In this document: one piece after another, positions 43,840 to 52,266 of the stretch
Layout: each line of letters starts with the position of its first letter
How positions within the stretch are numbered: the first letter of the stretch is position 1
From: CAVUAA01 sp963739345
Lineage (GTDB): Bacteria > Chlamydiota > Chlamydiia > Chlamydiales > JAFEGQ01
Length of the DNA stretch: 64,000 nucleotides
Assembly (NCBI GenBank): GCA_963739345.1
Contig: CAVUAA010000001.1
Coordinates: 62,001 to 126,000 of the forward strand
Reading direction: 5' to 3'
Made by a program: the position numbers and the translations under genes
The notes under the pieces: model-generated
What the model was told of the DNA's origin: nothing
Seen by the model: only the letters and a program-made list of their open reading frames with translations
Database searches by the model: none

Positions 43840-45459
43840 TTAGATTTCCTCGGTGAGGAGCTCCAAGGCAACATCCAACGCCCCATTCGCAAAGTCGTCT
43901 TTCGCTTTCTTGATCGTGCCCTCGTTCTTGTCAGCCTGTTTTAGATTGGCGCGCAGTTTCGTGATGTGTGGATTCATCTGATCCGGGACAAGCCAGGGGC
44001 ACTTTCGGAATAGCTTTGCATCGGGGCTGCAGGTCTCGGACATTTGCTTCAGCACTGTCTGGAAGATGTTGGCCTTTGACTCTTCGAAACGCTCTTCGAC
44101 GTCGGCTTTTTTCAGGACACCCATGGCGAGGAGGTTTGGCTGTTCTTCAACGATTCTTGTGAGCGACCATTCTTCGGTCTCTTTCATAGCGCGGTCATGC
44201 CAGTTGGAGGCGATATAGCCGGTGGCGTTGGACTGAGAGCCCACATTCATGGCCTTCCAGACGAGGTCGCCGTCTTGTTCGAGCGCGTCGAAGAACTTCA
44301 TCTCATCCCAACGTGCTTTCAGGACGGTGCGCACCTCTATATTGGCTAGCTTGAGCGCCATCCGGTTGATCACCGCTGGTTGCCTCTTCTTGAGAGCGTC
44401 TACGACACCCTCTTTGAGATTCTCTCTTGTAGTGTTGAGTTGCTTGTGAAGTTCATTCCACTGATTGGCATTCAAGATGGAAAGCACTTGGCACGATGCT
44501 TTCTGCTCTTCGTCCATTTTCTCGAAACTACAGGACCCCACCTGCAGGGCGAAGAGCAGGCGGAGTTTTTCGACCGCCGCCACCGGATTGATGCTGTCAG
44601 CCAACCACGTGACATCACCATCTAGGGCATTTCGTTTGAGGAACTCCTCCCGACTGAACGCTGAGGCTTCGGCAGTGAGCTCTTCAGCTGTCTTGGTAGG
44701 CTGCTGTTGCCCTTCCTTTTTCACCAAGGCTGCGTCGACGTCTTTTGCGAGAATGGTCAGCGAGTCCTCTTCCTCGAGCACATATTGGTTGCGGAGGATA
44801 TTCCAATCAGCTTCGTCGTTGATTGAAAGCGCCTGGATAGCTTTTTCACTCAATTGATCGAATGCTGTGTCGCCATTGGCCGCAGCGAAGTTAGCTTTGA
44901 GGTTGGTCATCTGACTCACCGGATCCAACCATGTAACACTAGGGAAGCAGCGCGCTGTCGTGCATAGGTCGACGAGGTAGTCCTCTACCGACATGGATAG
45001 GGGAGGTAGGAAAAAGTCACCCTGTATGAGGCGCTTAGGAATCGGTGGACGTTCCAAGATCTTCTTTCCCCCCGCTAACCGCGTGTCCTGTCCGCCGTCG
45101 AGCACTTCCGCGAAATTGAAGCTTCGTTTTGTATAGATCTTACAAGTGTTGAAATTGAATAAGAACTCGACGTCGTCAACGATTTTGTCTTCGACTTCCT
45201 CCTCTTTTTCCTTTGGGACGCCCTTCTGCCCGGTTTGGGTTGGAGTGAGCCAGATTTGCGCTTGTGTGACGATGGCGAGGAGGGCGCCGGTACCGGCCAG
45301 GCCTGGTCCAATCCATTTGACGGCTAGCGGGTGGGGCCAGGTGAGTTGGGGGAGGCGGCGGGAGAGGAGGGTGGCGCCAAGGCCGAGGCCGGTGAGGACG
45401 ATGCCGGCGTTCCGCCAGTTAGTAATTGATGAAAGTTGTTTCTCGTTGATTGATGTCAT
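43840..45459 (-). CDS. Protein with N-terminal hydrophobic hairpin, unknown function (Inc-like candidate)
   Basis: A 539-aa protein. Residues about 15-70 contain two hydrophobic stretches (NAGIVLTGLGLGATLL and WIGPGLAGTGALLAIVTQAQIWL) separated by a short Pro/Trp loop, then a long soluble helical region. No signal peptide with a cleavage site. Two-membrane-segment architecture followed by a large cytosolic domain resembles inclusion membrane proteins. It lies 78 bp upstream of the similar 755-aa gene, and may be a distant paralogue. The SD AAGGAG supports ATG 45459. Confidence 0.6.
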   Translation of the reverse strand: MTSINEKQLSSITNWRNAGIVLTGLGLGATLLSRRLPQLTWPHPLAVKWIGPGLAGTGALLAIVTQAQIWLTPTQTGQKGVPKEKEEEVEDKIVDDVEFLFNFNTCKIYTKRSFNFAEVLDGGQDTRLAGGKKILERPPIPKRLIQGDFFLPPLSMSVEDYLVDLCTTARCFPSVTWLDPVSQMTNLKANFAAANGDTAFDQLSEKAIQALSINDEADWNILRNQYVLEEEDSLTILAKDVDAALVKKEGQQQPTKTAEELTAEASAFSREEFLKRNALDGDVTWLADSINPVAAVEKLRLLFALQVGSCSFEKMDEEQKASCQVLSILNANQWNELHKQLNTTRENLKEGVVDALKKRQPAVINRMALKLANIEVRTVLKARWDEMKFFDALEQDGDLVWKAMNVGSQSNATGYIASNWHDRAMKETEEWSLTRIVEEQPNLLAMGVLKKADVEERFEESKANIFQTVLKQMSETCSPDAKLFRKCPWLVPDQMNPHITKLRANLKQADKNEGTIKKAKDDFANGALDVALELLTEEI

Positions 45460-45579
45460 GGCTATTACTCCTTATTTTTTTCATAGTATGGTAGCAGATG
45501 GAGAGATTATTAGATAGTGTGTAAATATTTGATTTTGTCTGTTGCGAGAAAGGGGGATGCAAGGCATTGTATCGGGGCA

Positions 45580-46806
45580 ATGTCTGAGCGAAAATTCAAA
45601 GGAAGTGTGTTTGCGGTCATGTGCCTGGTAGCAGGTACGTGCGTGGGCGGGGGAATGCTGGCGTTGCCGGTGGCGACGAGCGTGTCGGGATTTTTGCCGT
45701 CGCTGGCCTGGATGGCAGTCTGTTGCACATTTATGATGGTGACGGGACTGCTGTTCGTTGAGGCCAATGTGTGGATGGGCCCGGGGGCTCACATCATTAC
45801 TATGTCTAGGCGGCTATTAGGGCGCTGGGGCGAGGTGGTGGCCGGGATATTGTACTTATTTATTGGATATTTGTCGCTCATTGCCTACACGGCAGGTGGC
45901 GGTATGCTGGCGATGGGGGGGATCGACGCCCTGTTTGGGGTAGTCATTGCCAAGTGGCTGGCCTATCTCCTGTTTGCTCTGGTGTTTGGGGTCATTATTG
46001 GCTTTGGCAATCGAGTGGTGGGGAGGATCAACGCGGTTTTGGTGGTAGCGCTGATCGCGACCTACGTGGTGCTGCTGGTTGGAGGTGTTGATGAGGTATC
46101 TGGATCGCTTCTGTTGAGAAGAGACTGGGCGCAAGGGTTTTATGCGCTGCCGTTGTTATTGACGATTTTTAGCTACCAGGCTGTGGTGCCAAGTCTCGTG
46201 CTCTATATGGACGGGGATGCGGTGCGGCTGAGGCGGGCGATTGTGGGGGGGACCATTTTAGCCTTTCTGATCTACGCCCTGTGGCAGATGCTGATCCTGG
46301 GTGTGGTGCCCCTTGAGGGGGAGATGGGACTGGCCGATGCGCTGAAGGGAGGGACGACTGTCACAGAGTCGTTCCGTTACTACGTCGCCCACCGTTGGAT
46401 TGCGGTGGTGGGAGAATTTTTCGCGTTCTTCGCCATTGTGACGTCATTCCTGGGCATCGGGCTCGGGTTGTATGACTTTCTGGCCGATGCACTGAAGGTG
46501 ACGCGGCGGGGGTGGAATCACTTTTATTTGACTCTGATTGCGGTGGGGCCCGCCTTTTTGATTGCGATTTCGTATCAGCGGGCGTTTGTCGATGCATTGG
46601 ACGCTTCTGGGGGCTTTGGCGACGCCATTTTGAACGGGGTAATTCCTGCTATGATGGTCTGGTCGGGCCGTTATGTGAAGGGGTACAAGGGGAAAGTGAT
46701 GGTGCGTGGGGGTAAATTTGCCCTGATCGTGGTGGTGCTATTTGCCCTGTTTGTATTGGGCGTAGAGGTTGCCGAACGTTTTCACATTATTGTGCCCGCG
46801 GCCTGA
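45580..46806 (+). CDS. tyrP: Aromatic amino acid permease (HAAAP family)
   Basis: A 408-aa transporter with about 11 membrane segments. The N-terminal GSVFAVMCLVAGTCVGGGMLALPVATS is the family signature of the Tyr/Trp permeases (TyrP/Mtr), which import aromatic amino acids with protons. Chlamydiae carry tyrP homologues and depend on host amino acids. I start at MSERKFKGS (45580); codons from 45517 are not family-like. The final ...AA and TGA stop are built from the left end of a 161-bp palindrome. Specificity between tyrosine and tryptophan is not certain. Confidence 0.85.
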   Translation: MSERKFKGSVFAVMCLVAGTCVGGGMLALPVATSVSGFLPSLAWMAVCCTFMMVTGLLFVEANVWMGPGAHIITMSRRLLGRWGEVVAGILYLFIGYLSLIAYTAGGGMLAMGGIDALFGVVIAKWLAYLLFALVFGVIIGFGNRVVGRINAVLVVALIATYVVLLVGGVDEVSGSLLLRRDWAQGFYALPLLLTIFSYQAVVPSLVLYMDGDAVRLRRAIVGGTILAFLIYALWQMLILGVVPLEGEMGLADALKGGTTVTESFRYYVAHRWIAVVGEFFAFFAIVTSFLGIGLGLYDFLADALKVTRRGWNHFYLTLIAVGPAFLIAISYQRAFVDALDASGGFGDAILNGVIPAMMVWSGRYVKGYKGKVMVRGGKFALIVVVLFALFVLGVEVAERFHIIVPAA

Positions 46807-46960
46807 GCTTACCCACATGTCGATTTTGGGACCTGCCGCGCTCCTCGACTACCTGGGCAATCCTCCTCGTACGTGGCCAAAGCCACGCACATTCGTCGGG
46901 TTCCCCGATTCTTGAGGAGCTCGCGCCGATCCAAAATCGACATGTGGCTAAGCTCAGGCC
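46800..46960. repeat. 161-bp palindromic element between convergent tyrP and sufE
   Basis: The ends GGCCTGAGCTTA-CCCACATG and its complement, followed by TCGATTTTGG arms, make a near-perfect 30-bp terminal stem. Inside, GCGCTCCTCGA pairs with TTGAGGAGCTCGC and ACGTGGCC-AAA-GCCACG forms a central hairpin. Both flanking genes take their stop codon TGA from the GGCCTGA at each end. It probably acts as a bidirectional terminator, but size and symmetry suggest a mobile palindrome. Confidence 0.75.
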
Positions 46961-47361
46961 TGCGACGCTAACTGCTTAAGTGCCTCTTGTTTCATCCGTA
47001 GATGCAGGGAAGCGAGACCATTCGCCCGGCTGGGTGAGAGGCTGGTGGGGATCTGTAAGTCAGTGAGGTAGGTGGGGTCGAAGGTGAGGACGGTCTCGGG
47101 GGTTTCGCCAGAGAGGACAGTGGTGAGGAGGACCGCGAGGCCTGCGGAAATGAGCGCGTCGGCTTGGGTCTCAAAAATAAGCTTACCGTCGAGGAGAGTG
47201 GTTTTGAGGTAGAGGGTGCTCTGGCAGCCGGAGACGAGGTTGGCGGGGATTTGGTCGGCAGGAGGGAGTGGAGGGAGGTTGCGGCCCAGCTCAATAATCT
47301 TGTCATAGGGAGAGGTGCAGTGGGTGAAGTGGCTCTTGAGTTGGGCGATTTTAGATTGCAT
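46954..47361 (-). CDS. sufE: SufE-family Fe-S assembly protein
   Basis: A 135-aa protein of the SufE/CsdE family, which accepts sulfur from a cysteine desulfurase and stimulates Fe-S cluster assembly. The conserved Cys is in NLVSGCQSTLYLK, and the family motifs YDKIIELGRNLPPLP and a C-terminal SPSRANGLASLHLRM are present. The start MQSKIAQL at 47361 fits family length; the ORF runs to 47397. It is divergent from infA and convergent with tyrP. Confidence 0.9.
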   Translation of the reverse strand: MQSKIAQLKSHFTHCTSPYDKIIELGRNLPPLPPADQIPANLVSGCQSTLYLKTTLLDGKLIFETQADALISAGLAVLLTTVLSGETPETVLTFDPTYLTDLQIPTSLSPSRANGLASLHLRMKQEALKQLASQA

Positions 47362-47439
47362 AAGAATAGTGTAGTGGAAGATGTCCCTTGACATCAAGGG
47401 GAAGGGTGTGGTGTCCTCCTTTCAAAAGTGGGTTTTGTG

Positions 47440-47658
47440 ATGGCTAAAGAAGATACTCTCAGACTCGACGGGAAGGTGATCGAACTCCTCCCTAATATGC
47501 ACTTCCAAGTGGAACTCGAGAATGGACTGAAAGTGTTGGCCCACCTTTGTGGGAAGATGCGAGTAAGGAACATTCGAGTGCTTGTAGGGGATCGGGTGAC
47601 GGTGGAATTATCACCCTACGATCTGAGCAAAGCGCGAATTACGTATCGCCACCGTTGA
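47440..47658 (+). CDS. infA: Translation initiation factor IF-1
   Basis: A 72-aa S1/OB-fold protein that binds the ribosomal A site in initiation. It matches IF-1 (MAKEDTLRLDGKVIELLPN, NIRVLVGDRVTVELSPYDL, ARITYRHR). Start at 47440 gives canonical length. It precedes tRNA-Thr and tuf, as in Chlamydia. Confidence 0.95.
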   Translation: MAKEDTLRLDGKVIELLPNMHFQVELENGLKVLAHLCGKMRVRNIRVLVGDRVTVELSPYDLSKARITYRHR

Positions 47659-47708
47659 TGTAAAAGCGAGCGACCTATAGACTTAGCCGCTCTGCAACAT
47701 TTACATGG

Positions 47709-47780
47709 GCCCAGATAGCTCAGTGGTAGAGCACTTGCATGGTAAGCAAGCGGTCGTAGGTTCAATTCCTATTCTGGGCA
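47709..47780 (+). tRNA. tRNA-Thr (anticodon GGT)
   Basis: A 72-nt cloverleaf: acceptor GCCCAGA/TCTGGGC with A73, anticodon stem CTTGC/GCAAG with loop ATGGTAA, T loop TTCAATT. CCA is not encoded. It sits between infA and tuf, the chlamydial position. Confidence 0.95.
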
Positions 47781-47829
47781 GAACACTAAATTATAATCAA
47801 TAACTGCCTAAGTCTAACGGAGGAATAAA

Positions 47830-49014
47830 ATGGCAAAAGAAACATTTCAACGAAACAAACCACACGTCAACATCGGAACCATCGGTCACGTTGACCACGG
47901 TAAGACGACGCTGACTGCTGCGATCACGAAAGTATTGGCAGAAAAGGCTGGCGCTAAATTCCGTAGACTATGCTTCGATCGACAACACACCAGAAGAAAA
48001 AGCACGTGGAATTACGATCAACTCTTCTCACGTTGAGTACGAAACAGAAGAGCGTCACTATGCTCACGTCGACTGCCCAGGTCACGCCGACTACGTAAAA
48101 AACATGATTACCGGTGCTGCTCAGATGGACGGCGCAATTCTCGTCGTGGCTGCGACAGACGGTGCAATGCCTCAAACCGAGAACACATCCTTCTTGCTCA
48201 CCAGATGCAGGTGCCAGACATCGTTGTCTTCCTCAACAAAGTGCGACATGCTTGGCGAAGGCGACCAAGAGCTGATCGATCTCGTTGAGATGGAACTCAT
48301 GAACTTCTCGAAGCAAAAGGGTACAAAGATGTGCCGATCATCAGAGGGTTCTGCACTGAAAGCTCTTGAAGGCGATGCAGAAGTACGCAAAGTCTATCGA
48401 CGAGCTGATGAATGCGGTTGACGAGAACATCCCAACACCTGAGCGTGAAGTTGACAAGCCATTCCTAATGCCGATTGAAGACGTGTTCTCAATTTCTGGT
48501 CGTGGAACAGTAGCAACAGGTCGTGTTGAGCAGGGCGTGATCAAGATCAACGATAAACTTCAGATGGTTGGCCTTGGCGAGACACGTGAAACAGTTGCAA
48601 CAGGTCTTGAGATGTTCAACAAACTCTCGACGAAGCGCGTGCCGGTGAAAACGTCGGTGTGCTGCTCCGTGGAATTGATAAAGAAGATGTTGAGCGCGGA
48701 ATGGTTCTCTGCGCTCCTGGTACTTGCACACCCCACACAAAGTTCAAAGGACCTGTTTACGTCTTGAACAAAGAAGAGGGGGACGTCATAAGCCATTCTT
48801 CACAGGATATCGTCCTCAGTTCTACTTCCGAACAACAGACGTAACCGGAACAGTAGAACTGCCAGCAGGCGTTGAGATGGTGATGCCTGGAGATAACGTG
48901 GAGATCACCGGAACATTGATCGCTCCTGTTGCCATGGAAAAAGGGATGCGCTTTGCGATCCGCGAAGGTGGCCGAACAATTGGTGCCGGAACTGTTTCCG
49001 AGATCATTGAGTAA
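47830..49014 (+). CDS. tuf: Elongation factor Tu (eight frameshifting indels in this sequence)
   Basis: The G-protein that carries aminoacyl-tRNA to the ribosome. N-terminus (MAKETFQRNKPHVN, GHVDHGKTT) and C-terminus (...GAGTVSEIIE) are canonical. In between the frame changes about eight times: near 47965 (+1), 48179 (-1), 48243 (+1), 48303 (-1), 48346 (+1), 48384 (+1), 48624 (-1) and 48780 (-1). Each corrected segment reads as normal EF-Tu (for example YASIDNTPEEKARGIT, VDCPGHADYVKNMIT, GIDKEDVERGMVL). The indels sum to zero, so the span encodes exactly 394 residues. The gene is essential, so I read these as consensus errors, not decay. SD AGGAGG-like (GGAGGAAT) precedes the ATG. Confidence 0.9.
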
Positions 49015-49026
49015 TTTGGTTAACTG

Positions 49027-49057
49027 GACACAAGGGGTGCAAGAGCCCCTTGTGTCG
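49027..49057 (+). terminator. Stem-loop between tuf and tRNA-Trp
   Basis: GACACAAGGGG and CCCCTTGTGTC are perfect 11-bp arms around a 9-base loop, followed by GGTTTAGG. It lies 13 bp after the tuf stop. The weak T tract suggests a processing or partial termination site. Confidence 0.65.
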
Positions 49058-49063
49058 GTTTAG

Positions 49064-49136
49064 GGGTGTGTAGCTCAGCTGGTAGAGCAGCGGTCTCCAA
49101 AGTCGCCGGTCGGGGGTTCGAATCCCTCCGCACTCG
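49064..49136 (+). tRNA. tRNA-Trp (anticodon CCA)
   Basis: A 73-nt cloverleaf: acceptor GGGTGTG/CGCACTC with two G-T pairs, D arm GCTC/GAGC, anticodon loop CTCCAAA (CCA) in a stem GCGGT/GTCGC with wobble pairs, T arm GGGGG-TTCGAAT-CCCTC, discriminator G. Position between tuf and secE matches Chlamydia. secE starts only three bases after it. Confidence 0.93.
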
Positions 49137-49139
49137 AAG

Positions 49140-49415
49140 ATGAAAAAAAGAAGTGAAAAGGAACCCATGACGTTAGACGTCCGAAAAGGTCAAGCTTCCG
49201 CCGGAGCGAAACGGGTACGCTCGTTTTCCTGGTTTGCCGATGTAAAATCTGAATTTAACAAGATCACCTGGACGAGCAAGGACGAGCTCAAGGTCTACAC
49301 CAAGGTGGTGGTGCTCTCTATGTTGTTTGTTGGGATTGGCATTTATCTGCTCGATCTCGCCGCACAAGGGGCTCTTTCCACACTGTCGACTCTGGTGAAG
49401 GCCATCGTGAGTTAA
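49140..49415 (+). CDS. secE: Preprotein translocase subunit SecE
   Basis: A 91-aa single-pass membrane protein of the SecYEG channel. The typical SecE core is visible: SWFADVKSEFNKITWTSKDEL just before the membrane segment VVVLSMLFVGIGIYLLDL. An extra basic N-terminal tail (first 25 residues) is present. The ATG is three bases after tRNA-Trp; an in-frame ATG at 49167 (MTLDVRK) is an alternative start. It is followed after 12 bp by nusG. Confidence 0.9.
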   Translation: MKKRSEKEPMTLDVRKGQASAGAKRVRSFSWFADVKSEFNKITWTSKDELKVYTKVVVLSMLFVGIGIYLLDLAAQGALSTLSTLVKAIVS

Positions 49416-49427
49416 AAAGGAACTAGA

Positions 49428-49985
49428 ATGCAGAACACAGCGCAAAACTGGTACGTCGTTCAAGTCCTCTCTGGACATGAGAAGAAGGTCCAAAAGGCTC
49501 TTGAAGATATGCGCGAGCAGAAAGGGGTATTGGAGCTGATTGAAGAGGTTCTTTTGCCCACGGAAAGAGTATCGGAGATTAAGGCTGGCGAACGGAAGGT
49601 GGTAGACAAGCGAATTTGGCCAGGCTACCTCCTCCTTAGGATGACCCTCAATGATTCGACTTGGCAGTACGTCAAAGAGACGACAGGGGTGATCGACTTC
49701 CTCGGTGGCGGCTCGCCTACAGCGCTCACTGATAAAGAGGTGGCCGATATCCTTGACGATCTCAAGGACAAGAAGGAGCGGGTCACTGCTAAGCATGAAT
49801 TTGAGGTGGGCGACAAGGTGAAGATCAACGATGGCGTTTTCGTCAACTTCGTTGGGACAGTCACCGATGTCTTCCAGGAAAAGGGACGTCTCAACGCTGT
49901 AGTTTCGATTTTTGGTCGGGATACGCAGGTAGACGATCTGGAGTTCTGGCAGGTAGAGAAGGCGGCCGAAGACTCAGCAGCCTAG
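49428..49985 (+). CDS. nusG: Transcription termination/antitermination factor NusG
   Basis: A 185-aa protein with an N-terminal NGN domain (NWYVVQVLSGHEKKVQKALE ... VDKRIWPGYLLLRM) and a C-terminal KOW domain (FEVGDKVKINDGVFVNFVGTV). It binds RNA polymerase and Rho or ribosomes. Length is normal. Intact frame. Confidence 0.95.
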   Translation: MQNTAQNWYVVQVLSGHEKKVQKALEDMREQKGVLELIEEVLLPTERVSEIKAGERKVVDKRIWPGYLLLRMTLNDSTWQYVKETTGVIDFLGGGSPTALTDKEVADILDDLKDKKERVTAKHEFEVGDKVKINDGVFVNFVGTVTDVFQEKGRLNAVVSIFGRDTQVDDLEFWQVEKAAEDSAA

Positions 49986-50096
49986 TCAGAATATTGACAA
50001 AAGAATCGGCTTAGAAAAAAAACGCTGGCGCGTAAACGGGTATCGGTGTAAGCTTTAGCCCGTTTCGTCCTCACGCATTTCAAGGGTGTATCAGGC

Positions 50097-50531
50097 ATGG
50101 CAAAGAAGAAAAAACTCCTAAAGATCATCAAGCTCCAGATCCCCGCTGGTAAGGCAACTCCTGCGCCACCGATTGGCCCTGCCCTCGGTGCGGCTGGCCT
50201 CAACATCATGGGGTTCTGTAAAGAGTTTAATGCAAAGACGCAAGACAAGGTAGGTGATGTTCTACCAGTTGAAATCTCTGTCTATGCAGACAAGAGTTTC
50301 GATTTCATTACGAAGCAGCCGCCGATGGCGCAGCTGATTCTAAAGAGCATGAAGCTTGAGAAAGGTTCCGGCGTTCCAAACCGTGACAAGGTGGGTAAAA
50401 TCACCCGGTCGCAGATGGAAGAGATCGTCAAAGTGAAAATGCCAGATCTTAATTGTGACACTGTCGAGTCGGCCCTGCACGTTGTAGCGGGGACCTGCCG
50501 ATCGATGGGTGTTGACGTTGACTGGTCATAA
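50097..50531 (+). CDS. rplK: 50S ribosomal protein L11
   Basis: A 144-aa ribosomal protein of the GTPase-associated centre. Motifs include LKIIKLQIPAGKATPAPPIG, ALGAAGLNIMGFCKEFNAKT and AGTCRSMGVDV. First gene of the L11-L1-L10-L7/12 group; the 111-bp gap after nusG could hold a promoter. Confidence 0.96.
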   Translation: MAKKKKLLKIIKLQIPAGKATPAPPIGPALGAAGLNIMGFCKEFNAKTQDKVGDVLPVEISVYADKSFDFITKQPPMAQLILKSMKLEKGSGVPNRDKVGKITRSQMEEIVKVKMPDLNCDTVESALHVVAGTCRSMGVDVDWS

Positions 50532-50543
50532 AACAGGAAAGAA

Positions 50544-51242
50544 ATGGGTCGTAAGAGCAAGCGATTTCGGGAGATAGCTGAAAAGGTCGATCTCAACAAA
50601 GAGTATTCGATCGAAGAGGCTATCGCTACATTACAGAGCTGTCCGTCGGTCAAGTTTGACCAGACGGTTGACGTGGCTCTGAAGCTTGGTGTGGATCCAC
50701 GTAAGGCAGACCAGCTGGTCCGCGGCACGGTGTCGTTACCGAACGGCACCGGACAGACCGCGGTTGTGCTTGTCTTGTGCAAAGGTGACAAGGAGAAAGA
50801 AGCCTTGGACGCCGGCGCCGATTACGCGGGTAGCGATGAGTTCATCACCAAGATACAGGGGGGCTGGACCGACTTTTCGTCGGTTGTAGCAACTCCTGAC
50901 ATGATGCGAGAAGTGGGTAAGCTGGGTAAAATACTCGGCCCCCGAGGCCTGATGCCAACTCCGAAAGCTGGGACAGTGACCACCGATGTGGCCACGGCGG
51001 TTCAGGAGATTAAGGCAGGTAAGGTGGAGTTCAAGACAGGGAAAGATGGCGTGATCAACAACGCAATCGGCAAGATCTCTTTTGATAAAGAGCAGTTGAC
51101 CGAGAACGTTCACTCCTTCATTCAGGCGATTTTGCGTGCGAAACCTTCGGGTGCGAAGGGGCAGTACATGCAACGTCTATTCCTCTCTTCCACAATGGGG
51201 CCTGGCTTGCGTATCAGTTCATCCGAAATCCCGTCGACATAA
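50544..51242 (+). CDS. rplA: 50S ribosomal protein L1
   Basis: A 232-aa ribosomal protein that forms the L1 stalk and usually autoregulates the L11-L1 operon. Signatures: GRKSKRFREIAEKVDLNKEY, FDQTVDVALKLGVDPRKADQ, LGKILGPRGLMPTPKAGTVT and GVINNAIGK. It lies 12 bp after rplK. I did not identify an L1-binding leader structure. Confidence 0.96.
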   Translation: MGRKSKRFREIAEKVDLNKEYSIEEAIATLQSCPSVKFDQTVDVALKLGVDPRKADQLVRGTVSLPNGTGQTAVVLVLCKGDKEKEALDAGADYAGSDEFITKIQGGWTDFSSVVATPDMMREVGKLGKILGPRGLMPTPKAGTVTTDVATAVQEIKAGKVEFKTGKDGVINNAIGKISFDKEQLTENVHSFIQAILRAKPSGAKGQYMQRLFLSSTMGPGLRISSSEIPST

Positions 51243-51251
51243 GGAGAGACC

Positions 51252-51767
51252 GTGCGAAAAGAGAAGCAATTACTCCTAGACGAGATCACAGAGAAGCTAG
51301 AGGGTGCCGAGACGGTTCTCCTCACTCGCTACGCGGGACTTAAGGCCAATGCGGCCAACGATTTCCGCTCAGCACTCCGCCAGACCGAGAGTGAGCTAGA
51401 GGTGGTGCGCAAGCGCGTACTTTTGAAGGCTTGTGTCGAGGCTGGAATTGAAATTGACTCCGCCCTATTGGACGGACACATCGCTCTTGTCACTTCTACT
51501 GGCGACTCAGTCGCTGCAACGAAGGCGGTCTACGCCTTTGCAAAGGAGAGCGGCGCTACCATTGAGGTGTTAGCCGGACAGGTGGCAGGGGTACTCTATA
51601 ATGCAGAACAGATTGAGAAGCTGTCGAAGCTGCCCGACCGCGATACGATGCGATCGCAGTTCCTCGGTCTACTGGAGGCGCCAATGGCGCAGACGCTTTC
51701 TACAATGGAAGCGCTGCTCACCAGCCTTATGCACCTGCTAGAGAACAAGAGCAAACAAGCAACTTAA
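51252..51767 (+). CDS. rplJ: 50S ribosomal protein L10
   Basis: A 171-aa ribosomal stalk-base protein that binds L7/L12 dimers through its C-terminal helix. It starts with GTG after AAGGAGAG. N-terminal KEKQLLLDEITEKLEGAETVLLTRYAGLKA matches the family. Confidence 0.94.
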   Translation: MRKEKQLLLDEITEKLEGAETVLLTRYAGLKANAANDFRSALRQTESELEVVRKRVLLKACVEAGIEIDSALLDGHIALVTSTGDSVAATKAVYAFAKESGATIEVLAGQVAGVLYNAEQIEKLSKLPDRDTMRSQFLGLLEAPMAQTLSTMEALLTSLMHLLENKSKQAT

Positions 51768-51786
51768 GAAAAAGAGAGGGAAGATC

Positions 51787-52170
51787 GTGGCTACAATGGA
51801 AAAAATGGTGGAAGAACTCAGCAAGCTGACCGTTCTGGAAATGTCTGAGCTGAAGACAGCTCTCGAAGAGAAATGGGGCGTTAAAGCAGCTGCAGCAGCA
51901 GTTGCTGTTGCAGCGGCTCCAGCTGCTGCCGCAGAAGCAGTCGAAGAGGCAACCGATTTCGAAGTTACTTTGACGGAGTCTCCTGCTGATAAGAAGATCG
52001 CTGTCATTAAGGTGGTTCGTCAAGTGACTGGTCTTGGGCTCAAAGAGGCCAAGGAGCTGGTTGAGGGTGCGCCGAAGGTTCTCAAGGAGTCCGCTCCTAA
52101 GGCTGAAGCTGACGAGATCAAAGCGAAGCTCGAAGAGACAGGTGCTAAGGTACAGCTGAAGGGTCTCTAA
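51787..52170 (+). CDS. rplL: 50S ribosomal protein L7/L12
   Basis: A 127-aa acidic stalk protein with N-terminal dimer domain (VEELSKLTVLEMSELKTALEEK), an Ala-rich hinge and the C-terminal factor-binding domain (KIAVIKVVRQVTGLGLKEAK, LVEGAPKVLKE). It starts with GTG; SD GAGAGGGAAG. Confidence 0.96.
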   Translation: MATMEKMVEELSKLTVLEMSELKTALEEKWGVKAAAAAVAVAAAPAAAAEAVEEATDFEVTLTESPADKKIAVIKVVRQVTGLGLKEAKELVEGAPKVLKESAPKAEADEIKAKLEETGAKVQLKGL

Positions 52171-52189
52171 TTGAGGCTAATGAGCGGGT

Positions 52190-52231
52190 AGGCAGATCCG
52201 ATAGAGATGATGTCTCTGTCTGGATCTGCCT
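52190..52231 (+). terminator. Stem-loop attenuator/processing site between rplL and rpoB
   Basis: AGGCAGATCC pairs with GGATCTGCCT, and an inner AGAGA pairs with TCTCT, giving an interrupted hairpin without a T run. A partial terminator or RNase III site at this position is well known in E. coli rplL-rpoB and would tune polymerase against ribosomal proteins. Confidence 0.65.
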
Positions 52232-52266
52232 CCGTGTGTTTCTAAATTTGGACTGGAGTTTAAGAG

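Noticed and set aside
46800..46960. CRISPR or attachment-site reading of the long palindromes
   Set aside because: There are no repeat-spacer arrays anywhere in the window, and no integrase gene lies beside the palindromes.
47830..49014. tuf as a decayed pseudogene
   Set aside because: All segments are canonical after single-base correction, net indel length is zero, and no amino-acid decay is seen; consensus error is more likely.
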